64,000 nt of DNA from Methylopila henanensis. GTDB taxonomy: Bacteria; Pseudomonadota; Alphaproteobacteria; Rhizobiales; Methylopilaceae. The notes under the pieces are model-generated. The model had not been told where the DNA came from. It saw nothing but the letters and a program-made list of their open reading frames with translations, and did no database searches. The position numbers and the translations under genes are program-made. The DNA lies in contig NZ_JBHUER010000010.1 in the NCBI RefSeq assembly GCF_042681025.1, forward strand, positions 124,001 through 188,000. The letters are read 5' to 3'. This document shows, piece by piece, positions 36,902 through 45,689 of this stretch. The first letter of the stretch is position 1, and every line of letters starts with the position of its first letter.

Positions 36902-38706
36902 GCCGCGGCCCTCTCGCGCATGTAGGCGCGCCAGCCGCCGAAGCGGGTGATGTCGTCCGCGCCCTCCACGCCCTTGGGCTCGACCAGGAAGCCGAGCGCG
37001 GTCGAGCCGTCGGCGAGGACGAGCGTGCCGAAGCCGAGCGGTGACGGGACGCCGGCGATGAAAGGCCCGACCGCAGAAGCCGGCAGGGCCCAGACTTCGG
37101 TCGCGATCGCGGAGCCGCCCTCCCCGACCCGCAGCAATCCTGGCCGGGCGACCTTGCCGGGCAGCGCGAACAGGCGATAGAGCGGCGCGGTGTCGACCGC
37201 GCGCAGGAAGCGGCCGCCGTGGCGGGTCAGCTCGCCGTTGAGCGCCATGCCCGACAGATGGGCGCCGACGACCACCATCTCGATCTCGTCCGGCGCCGGC
37301 GCCGGCGCATGCTCCGGAGCGGAGGGCGCAGGCAGGCCGAGCGCGCCGATCGACGTGCCGCCCATGGCGTGCAGCCGCTCGCCGACCGCGGCGATCCGCG
37401 CGTCCGCGCCGGCCTCCGCGATCAGGGTCACGCCCGCCGGCAACCCGTCGGCGCGAGGGCGGCCGGGGACCGCCAGCGCGCAGAGATCGAGCAGATTGAC
37501 GAAGTTGGTGTAGGTGCCGAACTCGCTGTTCAGGCCGACCGGATGCTCGGTCACCTCGGCGACGGTGCGCGGGCGCGGGAAGGTCGGCACCAGCAGCATG
37601 TCGACCGCGCCGAGGCTTGGCGCGAGCGTCCTCCGCATGGCGGCGAGCTCGTAGAGCCCGCCGAAGGCGCTCGCGGCGTCGAAGCGGCGCGCGCTCTCGA
37701 TGATCTTGCGCGTCACCGGGTGCAGGGCTTCCGGTCGGCTCTCGATGAAGCTGCGGATGGCCTCGTAGCGTTCGGCCACGAACGGGCCGTTGTAGAGCAG
37801 GCTCGCCACCGCGAAGAACGGCTCGAAGTCGAGCTCGACGATCTCGCCGCCGAGCGCGCGGACATCCTCGAGCGTGGCGACGAAGGCGGCTTCGGCGCCG
37901 GCGTCGCCCCCGAAGCTGCGGCTCGCGGGCGTCGGGACGCCGACGCGGAAGCGCGCCGGAGCCGGGCCGACGGCCGCAGTCGGAACGGAGCGCGAGAACG
38001 GATCGGACGGCTCCAACCCCGCCATCGCCGCGAACGCGCGGTAGGCGTCGTCGACCGACTGCGCGAACACCGACACGCAGTCGAGCGTCCGGCAGGCCGG
38101 CAGCACGCCCTTGGTCGGCACGGCCCCGACCGTGGGCTTGAGGCCCACGATGTTGTTGAGGCCCGCGGGCACGCGGCCGGAGCCGGCGGTGTCGGTGCCG
38201 AGCGCGAAGCTGACGAGACCGCGGGCCACCGCGACCGCGGAGCCGGAGCTCGACCCGCCCGGCACGAGCGCGGGATCGACTGCGTTCAGCGGCGGCTGGT
38301 AGGGCGAGCGCAGGCCGACGAGGCCGGTCGCGAACTGGTCGAGATTGGTCTTGCCGACCGGGATCGCCCCCGCCGCCTTCAGCCGCGCCACGGCGACCGC
38401 GTCCTCCGCCGCCTCATGGGCGAAGTCCGGACAGGCGGCGGTCGTCGGCGCGCCCGCGACGTCGATGTTGTCCTTCACCGCGAACGGAACGCCCCAGAGC
38501 GGGCGCCCGTCCGGCGCGCTCCCAAGCGCCGCCGCCGCCGCGCGGGCGGTCGCGCGGTCCGGGATCGAGATGAAGATGCCTGCGTCGCCGCAGGCCTCGA
38601 TGCGGGCGAACACCTCGTCGACCACGTCGACCGGCGACAGGCCGCCGGCGTAGGCGGCCGCCAGCGAGGCGAGATCGAACCGGAGTTCCCCAAGCGGCGT
38701 CGTCAT
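36898..38706 (-). CDS. atzF: Allophanate hydrolase (AtzF type)
   Basis: A 602-residue, two-domain enzyme. The N-terminal amidase-signature domain has Lys78 (FAVKDNIDV), cis-Ser152 (PGGSSSGS) and nucleophile Ser176 (GTDTAGSGRVP). The ~150-residue C-terminal domain (IEMVVVGAHLSGMALNGELTRHGGRF ... FLVEPKGVEGADDITRFGGWRAYM) is typical of allophanate hydrolases and decarboxylates the product. It turns allophanate or 1,3-dicarboxyurea into ammonium and CO2, the end of biuret and cyanuric-acid pathways. ATG 38706 follows the ABC ATPase stop by one base. Confidence 0.93.
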   Translation of the reverse strand: MTTPLGELRFDLASLAAAYAGGLSPVDVVDEVFARIEACGDAGIFISIPDRATARAAAAALGSAPDGRPLWGVPFAVKDNIDVAGAPTTAACPDFAHEAAEDAVAVARLKAAGAIPVGKTNLDQFATGLVGLRSPYQPPLNAVDPALVPGGSSSGSAVAVARGLVSFALGTDTAGSGRVPAGLNNIVGLKPTVGAVPTKGVLPACRTLDCVSVFAQSVDDAYRAFAAMAGLEPSDPFSRSVPTAAVGPAPARFRVGVPTPASRSFGGDAGAEAAFVATLEDVRALGGEIVELDFEPFFAVASLLYNGPFVAERYEAIRSFIESRPEALHPVTRKIIESARRFDAASAFGGLYELAAMRRTLAPSLGAVDMLLVPTFPRPRTVAEVTEHPVGLNSEFGTYTNFVNLLDLCALAVPGRPRADGLPAGVTLIAEAGADARIAAVGERLHAMGGTSIGALGLPAPSAPEHAPAPAPDEIEMVVVGAHLSGMALNGELTRHGGRFLRAVDTAPLYRLFALPGKVARPGLLRVGEGGSAIATEVWALPASAVGPFIAGVPSPLGFGTLVLADGSTALGFLVEPKGVEGADDITRFGGWRAYMRERAAA

Positions 38707-38707
38707 T

Positions 38708-40222
38708 TCAATGCCCTGCCATGTGTTCGCCGATGACATGCACGTCGGCCTGCGCGATCGGCGTTTCGTAGACGAGCGCGCCGTCCGACATCACGAAGAT
38801 GCGGTCCGACAGCTCGAGGAGTTCGTCGAGGTCCTCGGACATCAGCAGCACCGCGGCGCCGCCGTTCCGGGCCTTCATGATGCGCGCGCGGATTTCCGCC
38901 ACCGCCGCGAAATCGAGCCCGAAGCACGGGTTCGACACCACCAGCAGGTCGACCTGGCCGGTGAGTTCGCGGGCGAGCACGGCGCGCTGCACATTGCCGC
39001 CGGAGAGCGACTGGATCGGCGACGACAGCGAGGCGGTCTTGACCTTGAACTGCTCGATCAGCCGCGTCGCGTAGGCGCGGATCGCGCGCGCGCTGATCCA
39101 GGCGACCGGCTTGCCGTCCGCGTTGAGGTCGAAGGTGCGGAAGGCGATGTTCTCCGCCACCGTCATCCGGGGGGCGCAGGCGTTGCGAAGCGGCTCCTCC
39201 GGGATGAAGCGGACGTTGAGCGCGCGCGACTGGGCGCGGCTTGCGTCATAGACCGTGTCCTTGACCACCACGGCGCCGCCCTCGCGCGCCCGCTGCCCGG
39301 CGATGGTCTCCAGGAACTCCTTCTGGCCGTTGCCGGAGATGCCGGCGATCCCGACGATCTCGCCGGCCCGCACCTCGAGCCCGTCGATCGCGATCGACTT
39401 CAGCCCCGTGCGGTCCTTGGCCTTGAGCTGCTTCACCGTCAGCACGGGCGTCGCGTCCGCCGGCGTCTCGGACCGGCTGTCGAGGGCGACGATCGGCTGG
39501 TCGCCGATCATCATCGCCGCCATCTGCTTGCGGTCGAGATCGGCGATGCGCCCGCCGCCGGTGCGGCGGCCCTTGCGCAGCACCGTGACGTCGTCGCAGA
39601 ACGACGTCACCTCGTGGAACTTGTGGCTGATCATCAGCACGGTCAGCGCGCCGGCCTGGGTCATGCCGCGCACGAGGCCCAGCATCTCCTCCGCCTCGTT
39701 CGGCGTCAGCACCGAGGTCGGCTCGTCGAGCACGATGAAGCGGCGGCCGAGATAGAGCTGCTTGACGATCTCGAGCTTCTGCTTCTCGCCAGCCGCGAGC
39801 GCCGAGACCGGCTGGTCCAGAGGAATCTTGAACGGCATCGTCTCCATGAAGGCGGCGAGCGCCTTGCGCTCCTTGCGCCAGTCGATCACCCGCGGCGCGT
39901 CCTCGCGCGAGATGACGAGGTTCTCGGCGCCGGTCAGCGACGGGACCAGCGTGAAGTGCTGGTAGACCATGCCGAGCCCGAAACTGGCGGCGTCCTTAGG
40001 GTTGCGGATCAACGCTTCCTTGGAATCCACCAGCATCTGCCCGGAGGTCGGCGTGTAGAAGCCCATCATGCATTTGACGAGCGTCGACTTACCCGCGCCG
40101 TTCTCGCCGAGCAGCGCGTGGAACGAGCCGGCCGGGACCTTGATGGAGACATCGTCGAGCGCCGTGAAGGCCCCGAACCGCATCGTCATGCCGACCGCTT
40201 CGACGGCGACAGCGTCGCTCAT
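38708..40222 (-). CDS. ABC transporter ATPase, two tandem domains (BMP/nucleoside-type importer)
   Basis: A 504-residue protein with two ABC cassettes. The first is canonical: LLGENGAGKSTLVK, signature ALAAGEKQKLEIVK, IVLDEPTSVLTPNE. The second is degenerate in the usual way: GIAGISGNGQKEFLETI, signature SLSGGNVQRAV, VSNPCFGLDFAA. This is the YufO/XylG-like ATPase of importers for nucleosides, purines and related compounds. It overlaps the cyanuric acid hydrolase/barbiturase stop by 4 bp. It energises the two permeases and BMP protein of the same operon, presumably bringing in the ring substrate. Confidence 0.93.
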   Translation of the reverse strand: MSDAVAVEAVGMTMRFGAFTALDDVSIKVPAGSFHALLGENGAGKSTLVKCMMGFYTPTSGQMLVDSKEALIRNPKDAASFGLGMVYQHFTLVPSLTGAENLVISREDAPRVIDWRKERKALAAFMETMPFKIPLDQPVSALAAGEKQKLEIVKQLYLGRRFIVLDEPTSVLTPNEAEEMLGLVRGMTQAGALTVLMISHKFHEVTSFCDDVTVLRKGRRTGGGRIADLDRKQMAAMMIGDQPIVALDSRSETPADATPVLTVKQLKAKDRTGLKSIAIDGLEVRAGEIVGIAGISGNGQKEFLETIAGQRAREGGAVVVKDTVYDASRAQSRALNVRFIPEEPLRNACAPRMTVAENIAFRTFDLNADGKPVAWISARAIRAYATRLIEQFKVKTASLSSPIQSLSGGNVQRAVLARELTGQVDLLVVSNPCFGLDFAAVAEIRARIMKARNGGAAVLLMSEDLDELLELSDRIFVMSDGALVYETPIAQADVHVIGEHMAGH

Positions 40223-41274
40223 GAACCGCTCCTGTCGAGGATGATGGCGACCGGGCCGCCGCCGGGCGGCCCCTGATGTTCGGCGCCGCCGGAGACGTAG
40301 ATCTCGGTCTCGCCCAAGAGCCCCGCGAGCGCGCCGCCGACGAAGGCGCGGGCGTGGCGGGTCGAGGCGATGTCGGAATCGTCGAGCATGGTGTGGCGGC
40401 GCCCGCGGACCAGCCCCGAGGGATCGGCCTCCGCTTTCGCCAGCGCCGCGACCAGCGCGCCCGGCCCCATCCGCTCGCGAACCGCGGCGACCGAGCGGAC
40501 GTCGATCGCGTCGCGCATCACGGCGTGGTCGATTGCGAGCGGCCCGGACCACGCCGCGCTCATGCCGAGCACCACGATCTCGTTGTCCAGCAGCTCCACC
40601 CCGGACGAGGCGGACGCGCAGGAGGAGAACAGGCCGTAGTCGCCGCAGACGTCGTCGTCGGACAGCCGGTCCAGCTCGATCTCGCCGAGCGCGGCCGCGA
40701 CGCCGAGCGCCGACGCCCCGCGCGAAAGCCCCATGGACTTGAGCGTGTCCCGCGTCGCAGTCGTCGCGCCGCGCGCCTCGGCCGCTTCGGCGCGCGCCAT
40801 GGTCAGCAGCGGGCACTTCACCTGCACGAAATGGACGTCGGCCGCGTCCGTCACGCCGGCGTCGGCCATGGCGCGGCGCACGCCGTCCGCGACCATCTCG
40901 GCGTGCGCGCGCCGGCCGAGGGCCTCGGCGGCGACCGCCGCGGTGCGGGCGACGCCGATCGCGAGCGCGCCCTCGGGCTCGTCGTCCACCTCCTCGCGGG
41001 CGAACACCGTCCAGTGCGGCGAGAGCGCGCCCTCGGTGCCGCCGGACATCACGATCGCCGCGCCGCCCGCGCCGTGGCGGGCGAACAGGTCTTCGAAGCA
41101 GCGCGTGGCGTACCCCCGCGTGAAGTCGTTGACGCAGCCGTTGCCTTCCGTCTTGCCGAGCACCGCCACGACGGAGGCCGGATCGAGCCCCTGCCCGAAC
41201 AGCGCCTCGACGCCGGAGACGTCGTCCGGCCCGGAGGCGGGCACGCGACGCACGACGGCGCGCCTCGACGCCAT
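40219..41274 (-). CDS. atzD: Ring-opening amidohydrolase (cyanuric acid hydrolase / barbiturase)
   Basis: A 351-residue protein with the three-fold repeat fold unique to the cyanuric acid hydrolase/barbiturase family. Each domain has its Lys-Ser pair: Lys41 (VLGKTEGNG) and Ser77 (VMSGGTEG); VQVKCPLLT with SSCASASSG; AALAKAEA with YVSGGAEHQGPPGGGP. It hydrolyses the ring of cyanuric acid (to carboxybiuret) or barbiturate (to ureidomalonate). The carboxybiuret, biuret and allophanate hydrolases in the same operon favour cyanuric acid, but the sequence alone cannot exclude barbiturate or a purine-derived ring. It overlaps biuH by one base (TGATG). Confidence 0.88.
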   Translation of the reverse strand: MASRRAVVRRVPASGPDDVSGVEALFGQGLDPASVVAVLGKTEGNGCVNDFTRGYATRCFEDLFARHGAGGAAIVMSGGTEGALSPHWTVFAREEVDDEPEGALAIGVARTAAVAAEALGRRAHAEMVADGVRRAMADAGVTDAADVHFVQVKCPLLTMARAEAAEARGATTATRDTLKSMGLSRGASALGVAAALGEIELDRLSDDDVCGDYGLFSSCASASSGVELLDNEIVVLGMSAAWSGPLAIDHAVMRDAIDVRSVAAVRERMGPGALVAALAKAEADPSGLVRGRRHTMLDDSDIASTRHARAFVGGALAGLLGETEIYVSGGAEHQGPPGGGPVAIILDRSGS

Positions 41275-41978
41275 CAGGAGATCGCCTCGATCAGGCTCGC
41301 CGAGGTCGCGACCGCGCCGAACACGCCGCCCTGCATCTTGATCATCTTGAGCGCGGCCTCGTGGTTGCCCCGGTCGGTCGCGGCGCAGCAGTCCTCCAGC
41401 ATCACGCACTCGAAGCCGCGGTCGTTGGCCTCGCGCATGGTGGTGTGGACGCAGACGTCGGTGGTCACGCCGGTCAGCACGATGTTGTCGATGCGGCGCT
41501 GCTTCAGGATGAGCTCGAGGTCGGTGGCGCAGAACGAGCCCTTGCCGGGCTTGTCGATGACCGGCTCGCCTTTGAGCGGCGCTAGCTCCGGAATGATCTC
41601 CCAGCCCGGCTCGCCGCGCACGAGGATGCGCCCGCAGGGGCCGGCGTCGCCGATGCCGGCGCCGAACTGGCGCGACCGCCAGCGCTTGTTCTCGGGCAGG
41701 TCCGCGAGGTCCGGCCGGTGCCCCTCGCGGGTGTGGAAGATGTGGTAGCCGCCGGCTCGCATCGCCGTGAGCACGCGCTTGATCGGCTCGATCGGCGCGC
41801 GGGTGAGGCTGAGGTCGTAGCCCATGCCGTCGACATAGCCCCCGGGGGCGCAGAAGTCGGTCTGCATGTCGATGACGATGAGCGCGGTGTTTTCGGGCCG
41901 CAAATCGCCGTTGTAGGGCCATCGGTAGGGGTCGGCCTCCACGAAGCGCTGCTGGTCGAGGCGAGCGTGCATGTTCAT
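41274..41978 (-). CDS. biuH: Biuret amidohydrolase
   Basis: A 234-residue cysteine hydrolase closely matching the Rhizobium biuret hydrolase: FVEADPYRWPYNGDLRPENTA, YVDGMGYDLSLTRAPIEPIKRVL and GYHIFHTREGHRPDLADLP. Its triad is Asp37 (IVIDMQTDF), Lys143 (DKPGKGSF) and Cys176 (GVTTDVCVHTT), offset by one from the Asp36/Lys142/Cys175 of the characterised enzyme as I remember it. Converts biuret to allophanate and ammonium. It lies between the second permease (17 bp) and the ring-opening enzyme (1-bp overlap). Biuret arises from carboxybiuret by spontaneous decarboxylation. Confidence 0.92.
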   Translation of the reverse strand: MNMHARLDQQRFVEADPYRWPYNGDLRPENTALIVIDMQTDFCAPGGYVDGMGYDLSLTRAPIEPIKRVLTAMRAGGYHIFHTREGHRPDLADLPENKRWRSRQFGAGIGDAGPCGRILVRGEPGWEIIPELAPLKGEPVIDKPGKGSFCATDLELILKQRRIDNIVLTGVTTDVCVHTTMREANDRGFECVMLEDCCAATDRGNHEAALKMIKMQGGVFGAVATSASLIEAIS

Positions 41979-41995
41979 GGCGCTGGCTCCGGCTT

Positions 41996-42919
41996 TCACT
42001 TGGTGATCGACAGCTCGCCCGGCGCGCCGGCGAGCTGCCGGCCCGGCGAGGAGGTGGCGATCATGATGACGAGGGTGAGGATGTAAGGCGCGGCGTAGAA
42101 CAGGTAGTAGCCTTGGGTGACGCCGACCGACTGCAGAGCCGGCCCGAGCGCGCCCGCGCCGCCGAACAGCAGCGCCGCCGCGAAGCAGCCGAGCGGGTTC
42201 CAGCGCGCGAAGATGACGAGCGCGACCGCCATCAGGCCCTGGCCCGACGAGATGCGCTCGTTCCAGCTTCCGGGGTAGTAGAGCGAGAGGTAGGCGCCGC
42301 CGACCGCCGCGAGCGCGCTGCCGGCGGCGGTCGCGAACAGGCGCACCGTCGTCGGCGACAGGCCCATGGCGCGGGCCGAGTCGGCGCTGTCGCCGATCAC
42401 CCGCACGATCAGGCCGAGCTTCGTGTTCTTGAACGCCCACCACAGGAACAGCGCCAGCGCGGCGCCGATGACGAACAGCGCGTTGACGTTGAGCGCCGCG
42501 CGCACCTGCGGGATCGACGACCAGTCGCCGAGCGGGATCGCAGGCAGGTGTGGGGCGGAGGGCTGGATGTACGGTTTGCCGAAGAAGAAGGCGAGGCCCA
42601 TCCCGAACAGCATCAGCGCGATGCCGACCGCGATGTCGTTGACGCGCGGGAACGAGCAGATCCAGCCGTGCAGCAGGCCGAAGCCCGAGCCCGCGACCAT
42701 CGCCGCGAGCACGCCGAGCCAGGGCGAGCCGGTCTCGACCGCGACGGCGTAGGCCGCCATGGCGCCGAAGACGAGCGTGCCCTCGAGGCCCAGATTGATG
42801 CGGCCCGAGCGCTCGGTGATCGCCTCGCCGAGGCTCACGAAGATGAACGGGGTCGAGACCCGGATCGCGCCGCCGAGCACGGCGAGGGGCACGCCCCAGA
42901 GGCCGATGTCGTTCTCCAT
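41996..42919 (-). CDS. ABC transporter permease (BMP/nucleoside type), second subunit
   Basis: A 307-residue polytopic membrane protein. It has PFIFVSLGEAITERSGRINLGLEGTLVFGA, typical of the YufQ-like permeases, plus NDIAVGIALMLFGMGLAFFFG and GGAYLSLYYPGSWNERISSGQGLMAVALVIFARWNP. About eight to ten helices. It overlaps the preceding permease by one base (TGATG) and is followed by biuH. Forms the transmembrane pore with the 369-residue permease. Confidence 0.92.
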   Translation of the reverse strand: MENDIGLWGVPLAVLGGAIRVSTPFIFVSLGEAITERSGRINLGLEGTLVFGAMAAYAVAVETGSPWLGVLAAMVAGSGFGLLHGWICSFPRVNDIAVGIALMLFGMGLAFFFGKPYIQPSAPHLPAIPLGDWSSIPQVRAALNVNALFVIGAALALFLWWAFKNTKLGLIVRVIGDSADSARAMGLSPTTVRLFATAAGSALAAVGGAYLSLYYPGSWNERISSGQGLMAVALVIFARWNPLGCFAAALLFGGAGALGPALQSVGVTQGYYLFYAAPYILTLVIMIATSSPGRQLAGAPGELSITK

Positions 42920-44028
42920 CACGCCCTCGCCCAGCGGTCGGGGTTGAAGATCTTGAAGCGGCCGTAGAGCGTGTCGCTCATCAGCACGACGATGAAGAGC
43001 ATGCCCTGCAGCACCAGGATGGTGGCGTCGGGCAGGCCCATGCGGCGCTGGATCAGGCCGCCCGCCGCGGCGATGCCGCCGAGCAGGAACGCGACCGGAA
43101 TGCAGCCGAGCGGGCTCTGCCGGGCGAGGAAGGCGACCAGGATGCCGGCGTAGCCGTAGCCGGCGGCGAGCGAGGCGTTGGCGGAGCCCTGCACCGCCGC
43201 GACCTCGAACATGCCGGCGAGGCCTGCGAGCGCGCCGGCGAGCGCGCAGAAGCCGACGATCAGCGGCCCGACCGCAAGGCCCTGGATCTGCGCGGCGCGG
43301 ACGTTGCCGCCCGCCACCCGCGCGGCGAAGCCCCAGCGCGTCTTGTCGATCAGCACCCAGCAGGCGACGCAGGCGACGACGCCGACCGCGAGCCCCCAGT
43401 GCACGTCCATGCCCGGCATCGGCCCGATGCGGTAGGCGGCGTCGAGCGGATGGGTCGACGGCTTGTTGAGCGACGCCGGGTCGCGCAGCGGGCCCTCGAC
43501 GAGCTGGTTCATCAGCGCGATGGCGATGTAGGCCATCAGCAGGCTGGAGATGGTCTCGTTGACCGCGCGGTAGTGGCGCAGCGCGCCGACGGCGCCGATC
43601 CACAGGCCGCCGGCCGCCATGGCGGCGAGGCCCATCCCGAGAATGACGACCGGGTACGGCAGGCCCGAGAGCGCGTGGCCGAAGGCGGCCGCCGCGACGC
43701 CGCCCAGCACGATCGCGCCCTCGCCGCCGATGACGGTGAGGCCGAGCCGCGCCGGCAGCGCGACGCACAGCGCCGCGAGCAGCAGAGGCGTCGCCCTGAG
43801 CAGCGCGTTCTGGATCGAGAACCAGCTTCCGAAGCCGCCGCGCCACATCAGCTCGAAGAACTGGGCGGGGGATTTGCCGAGCAGCAGCAGGAACACGCTG
43901 AACGCGGCCATGCCGGCGACGAGCGCGCCGAGCGGGATCACGATCCCCTCGGCGCGGCGCGCCGTGAAGGCGAGCGCCGCCGCGAGGCGGGGCGGCGCCA
44001 GGACGTCAGAGGCGGTCACGTCGGCCAT
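42919..44028 (-). CDS. ABC transporter permease (BMP/nucleoside type), first subunit
   Basis: A 369-residue YufP-like permease with FFELMWRGGFGSWFSIQNALLRATPLLLAALCVALPARLGLTVIGGEGAIVLGG, NETISSLLMAYIAIALMNQLVEGPLRDPASLNKP and LPDATILVLQGMLFIVVLMSDTL. It is 15 bp downstream of the BMP gene and overlaps the next permease by one base, in order of import-system assembly. Confidence 0.92.
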   Translation of the reverse strand: MADVTASDVLAPPRLAAALAFTARRAEGIVIPLGALVAGMAAFSVFLLLLGKSPAQFFELMWRGGFGSWFSIQNALLRATPLLLAALCVALPARLGLTVIGGEGAIVLGGVAAAAFGHALSGLPYPVVILGMGLAAMAAGGLWIGAVGALRHYRAVNETISSLLMAYIAIALMNQLVEGPLRDPASLNKPSTHPLDAAYRIGPMPGMDVHWGLAVGVVACVACWVLIDKTRWGFAARVAGGNVRAAQIQGLAVGPLIVGFCALAGALAGLAGMFEVAAVQGSANASLAAGYGYAGILVAFLARQSPLGCIPVAFLLGGIAAAGGLIQRRMGLPDATILVLQGMLFIVVLMSDTLYGRFKIFNPDRWARA

Positions 44029-44043
44029 CCCCGCTCCCCCGGC

Positions 44044-45168
44044 TCAGGACGTGGAGCCCTGCACGCCCTCGACGAGAAAGCCCGTGCTCTCGAGCTCGAT
44101 CGCGGTCTCCGGGAAGGCCTTGCCCGCGGCCGCGATCTCCTTGCCCTTGTTGTCCTTGAGCGGCCCCTTGATGACGGCGTAGCCGCCCTTCTTGATCTCG
44201 GCGAGCGTCGCCTCGAACTGGTTGCGGCCGGCGTCGGAGACGCCCGGCCCGAGCGGGCTCATCTTGACGAAGCCGTCGGCGAGCCCGCCGCGGGTGAAAT
44301 TCGGCAGCGGCTCGCCGGCGAGGAGATGCTTGGCGTACATCTCGTAGACCGTCGCCCAGTTCCACTCGGCGCCGGTCAGGTATTTCTCCGGCGCGAGCAG
44401 CGCCTGGCTGGCGTGGTAGCCGCAGACGAAGGCGCCGCGGTTGGCGGCGGTCTGCACGACCACTTTCGGGCCGTCGACATGGCAGGTGATCACGTCGGCG
44501 CCCTGATCCACCAGCGCGTTGGTGGCCTCAGCCTCCTTGACCGCGAGCGACCACTCGCCGGTGAAGATCACCTGGCAGGTGATCGACGGGTCGACGGAGC
44601 GCGCGCCGAGCAGGAACGAGTTGACGTTGTTCAGCACCTGCGGGATCGGCTTGGCGGCGACGAAGCCGATCTTCTTCGTCTTGGTCGCATGGCCGGCGAC
44701 GACGCCGTTCAGGTACTGGCCCATGGCGATGTAGCCGAAGTAGGAGCCGGCGTTGGCGGGATGCTTGTCCTTGTCCCAGAGGCCGCCGCAGTGGCGGAAC
44801 TGAACGTCGGGGAACTTCTTGCACATGGCCAGCATGTGCGGGTCGAAGTAGCCGAACGAGGTCGGGAACACGAGCGTCGCGCCGTCGAGGTTGATCATCG
44901 ACTCCATGGTCTTCTGGACGTCGACCGACTCCGGAACGTTCTCCTCCTCGACGACCGTGACGCCCTCCATGCCCTTCAGCATCTTGGCGCCCTCGGCGTG
45001 GGCCTGGTTGTAGCCGTAGTCGTCCTTCGGCCCGACATAGATGAAGCCGATGGTCGCCGACGCCGCGCGCGCGGGGCGGAGCGAGAATGGCAGACCCGCC
45101 ATGCCGAACGCCGCGCCGGCGGCCGAGGTCTTGAGCAGGGTGCGGCGGGAAATCAGCGGATGGGACAT
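44044..45168 (-). CDS. BMP family ABC substrate-binding protein (probable Tat export)
   Basis: A 374-residue periplasmic binding protein of the BMP/PnrA family: IGFIYVGPKDDYGYNQAHAEGAKML, TLVFPTSFGYFDPHMLAMCKKFPDVQFRHCGG and FVEGVQGSTS at the end. The leader SRRTLLKTSAAGAAFG has a twin-arginine pattern. First gene of the 11-gene catabolic operon and divergent from the GntR regulator, so it probably delivers the operon's inducing substrate. Confidence 0.92.
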   Translation of the reverse strand: MSHPLISRRTLLKTSAAGAAFGMAGLPFSLRPARAASATIGFIYVGPKDDYGYNQAHAEGAKMLKGMEGVTVVEEENVPESVDVQKTMESMINLDGATLVFPTSFGYFDPHMLAMCKKFPDVQFRHCGGLWDKDKHPANAGSYFGYIAMGQYLNGVVAGHATKTKKIGFVAAKPIPQVLNNVNSFLLGARSVDPSITCQVIFTGEWSLAVKEAEATNALVDQGADVITCHVDGPKVVVQTAANRGAFVCGYHASQALLAPEKYLTGAEWNWATVYEMYAKHLLAGEPLPNFTRGGLADGFVKMSPLGPGVSDAGRNQFEATLAEIKKGGYAVIKGPLKDNKGKEIAAAGKAFPETAIELESTGFLVEGVQGSTS

Positions 45169-45357
45169 GGGCGACGCCTCTCGGTGCGGAACGCGCGGAC
45201 CCTCGGCCCACGCCAGCGGTATGCACGAGTTCCCGCGCCGGAGAGCGGCGCGGATCATTCAGCGGGAATGCAATGTCGGGGCCGGTTTCCGGTCGCGTTT
45301 TCCGCGGCGGCCAAGCCGGCGTGAAGCCATGCGCATCACGATCTTACGGCTCCAAAG

Positions 45358-45390
45358 TTGCATGCAATCGTGATATTTTGCATGCGCAAA
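45358..45390. promoter_or_regulatory. Two TGCATGC-centred palindromes, candidate GntR operators
   Basis: The perfect palindrome TTGCATGCAA (45358-45367) and the inverted repeat TTTGC-atgc-GCAAA (45377-45390) lie ten bases apart, in the only low-GC part of the 520-bp region between the BMP operon and the GntR gene. A looser TGCAC/TGCAT element follows to ~45420. Position and symmetry suit binding by the adjacent FCD-type GntR protein to control both promoters. The rest of 45169-45689 shows no gene. Confidence 0.55.
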
Positions 45391-45689
45391 TGGTTGTCAT
45401 GAATGCACAAAGAATGGAGCCGGGACGCGTGGGCCGCGAATGGCGGCTTGTCGCGCGGAGCCGGTTCGAAATGCAGGCGCGTTTCGCCGGCGGCGCGTCG
45501 AGCCACGCGCGCATCACGAGGGCGCCGGTCCCGGATGTGCTCGCGGCTTAGGCGCCCGCCCCGCGCCGGCGCGTTCGGAGGGCCGGCGCGCGCTGGATTT
45601 TGCGGGCGGCATCGGCCATTTCATTTGGGAGCGGAGCGGACGCGTTTCGAATCGCGCGGCCGCGCCGACCCGACAGCCTGCGAGACGAG

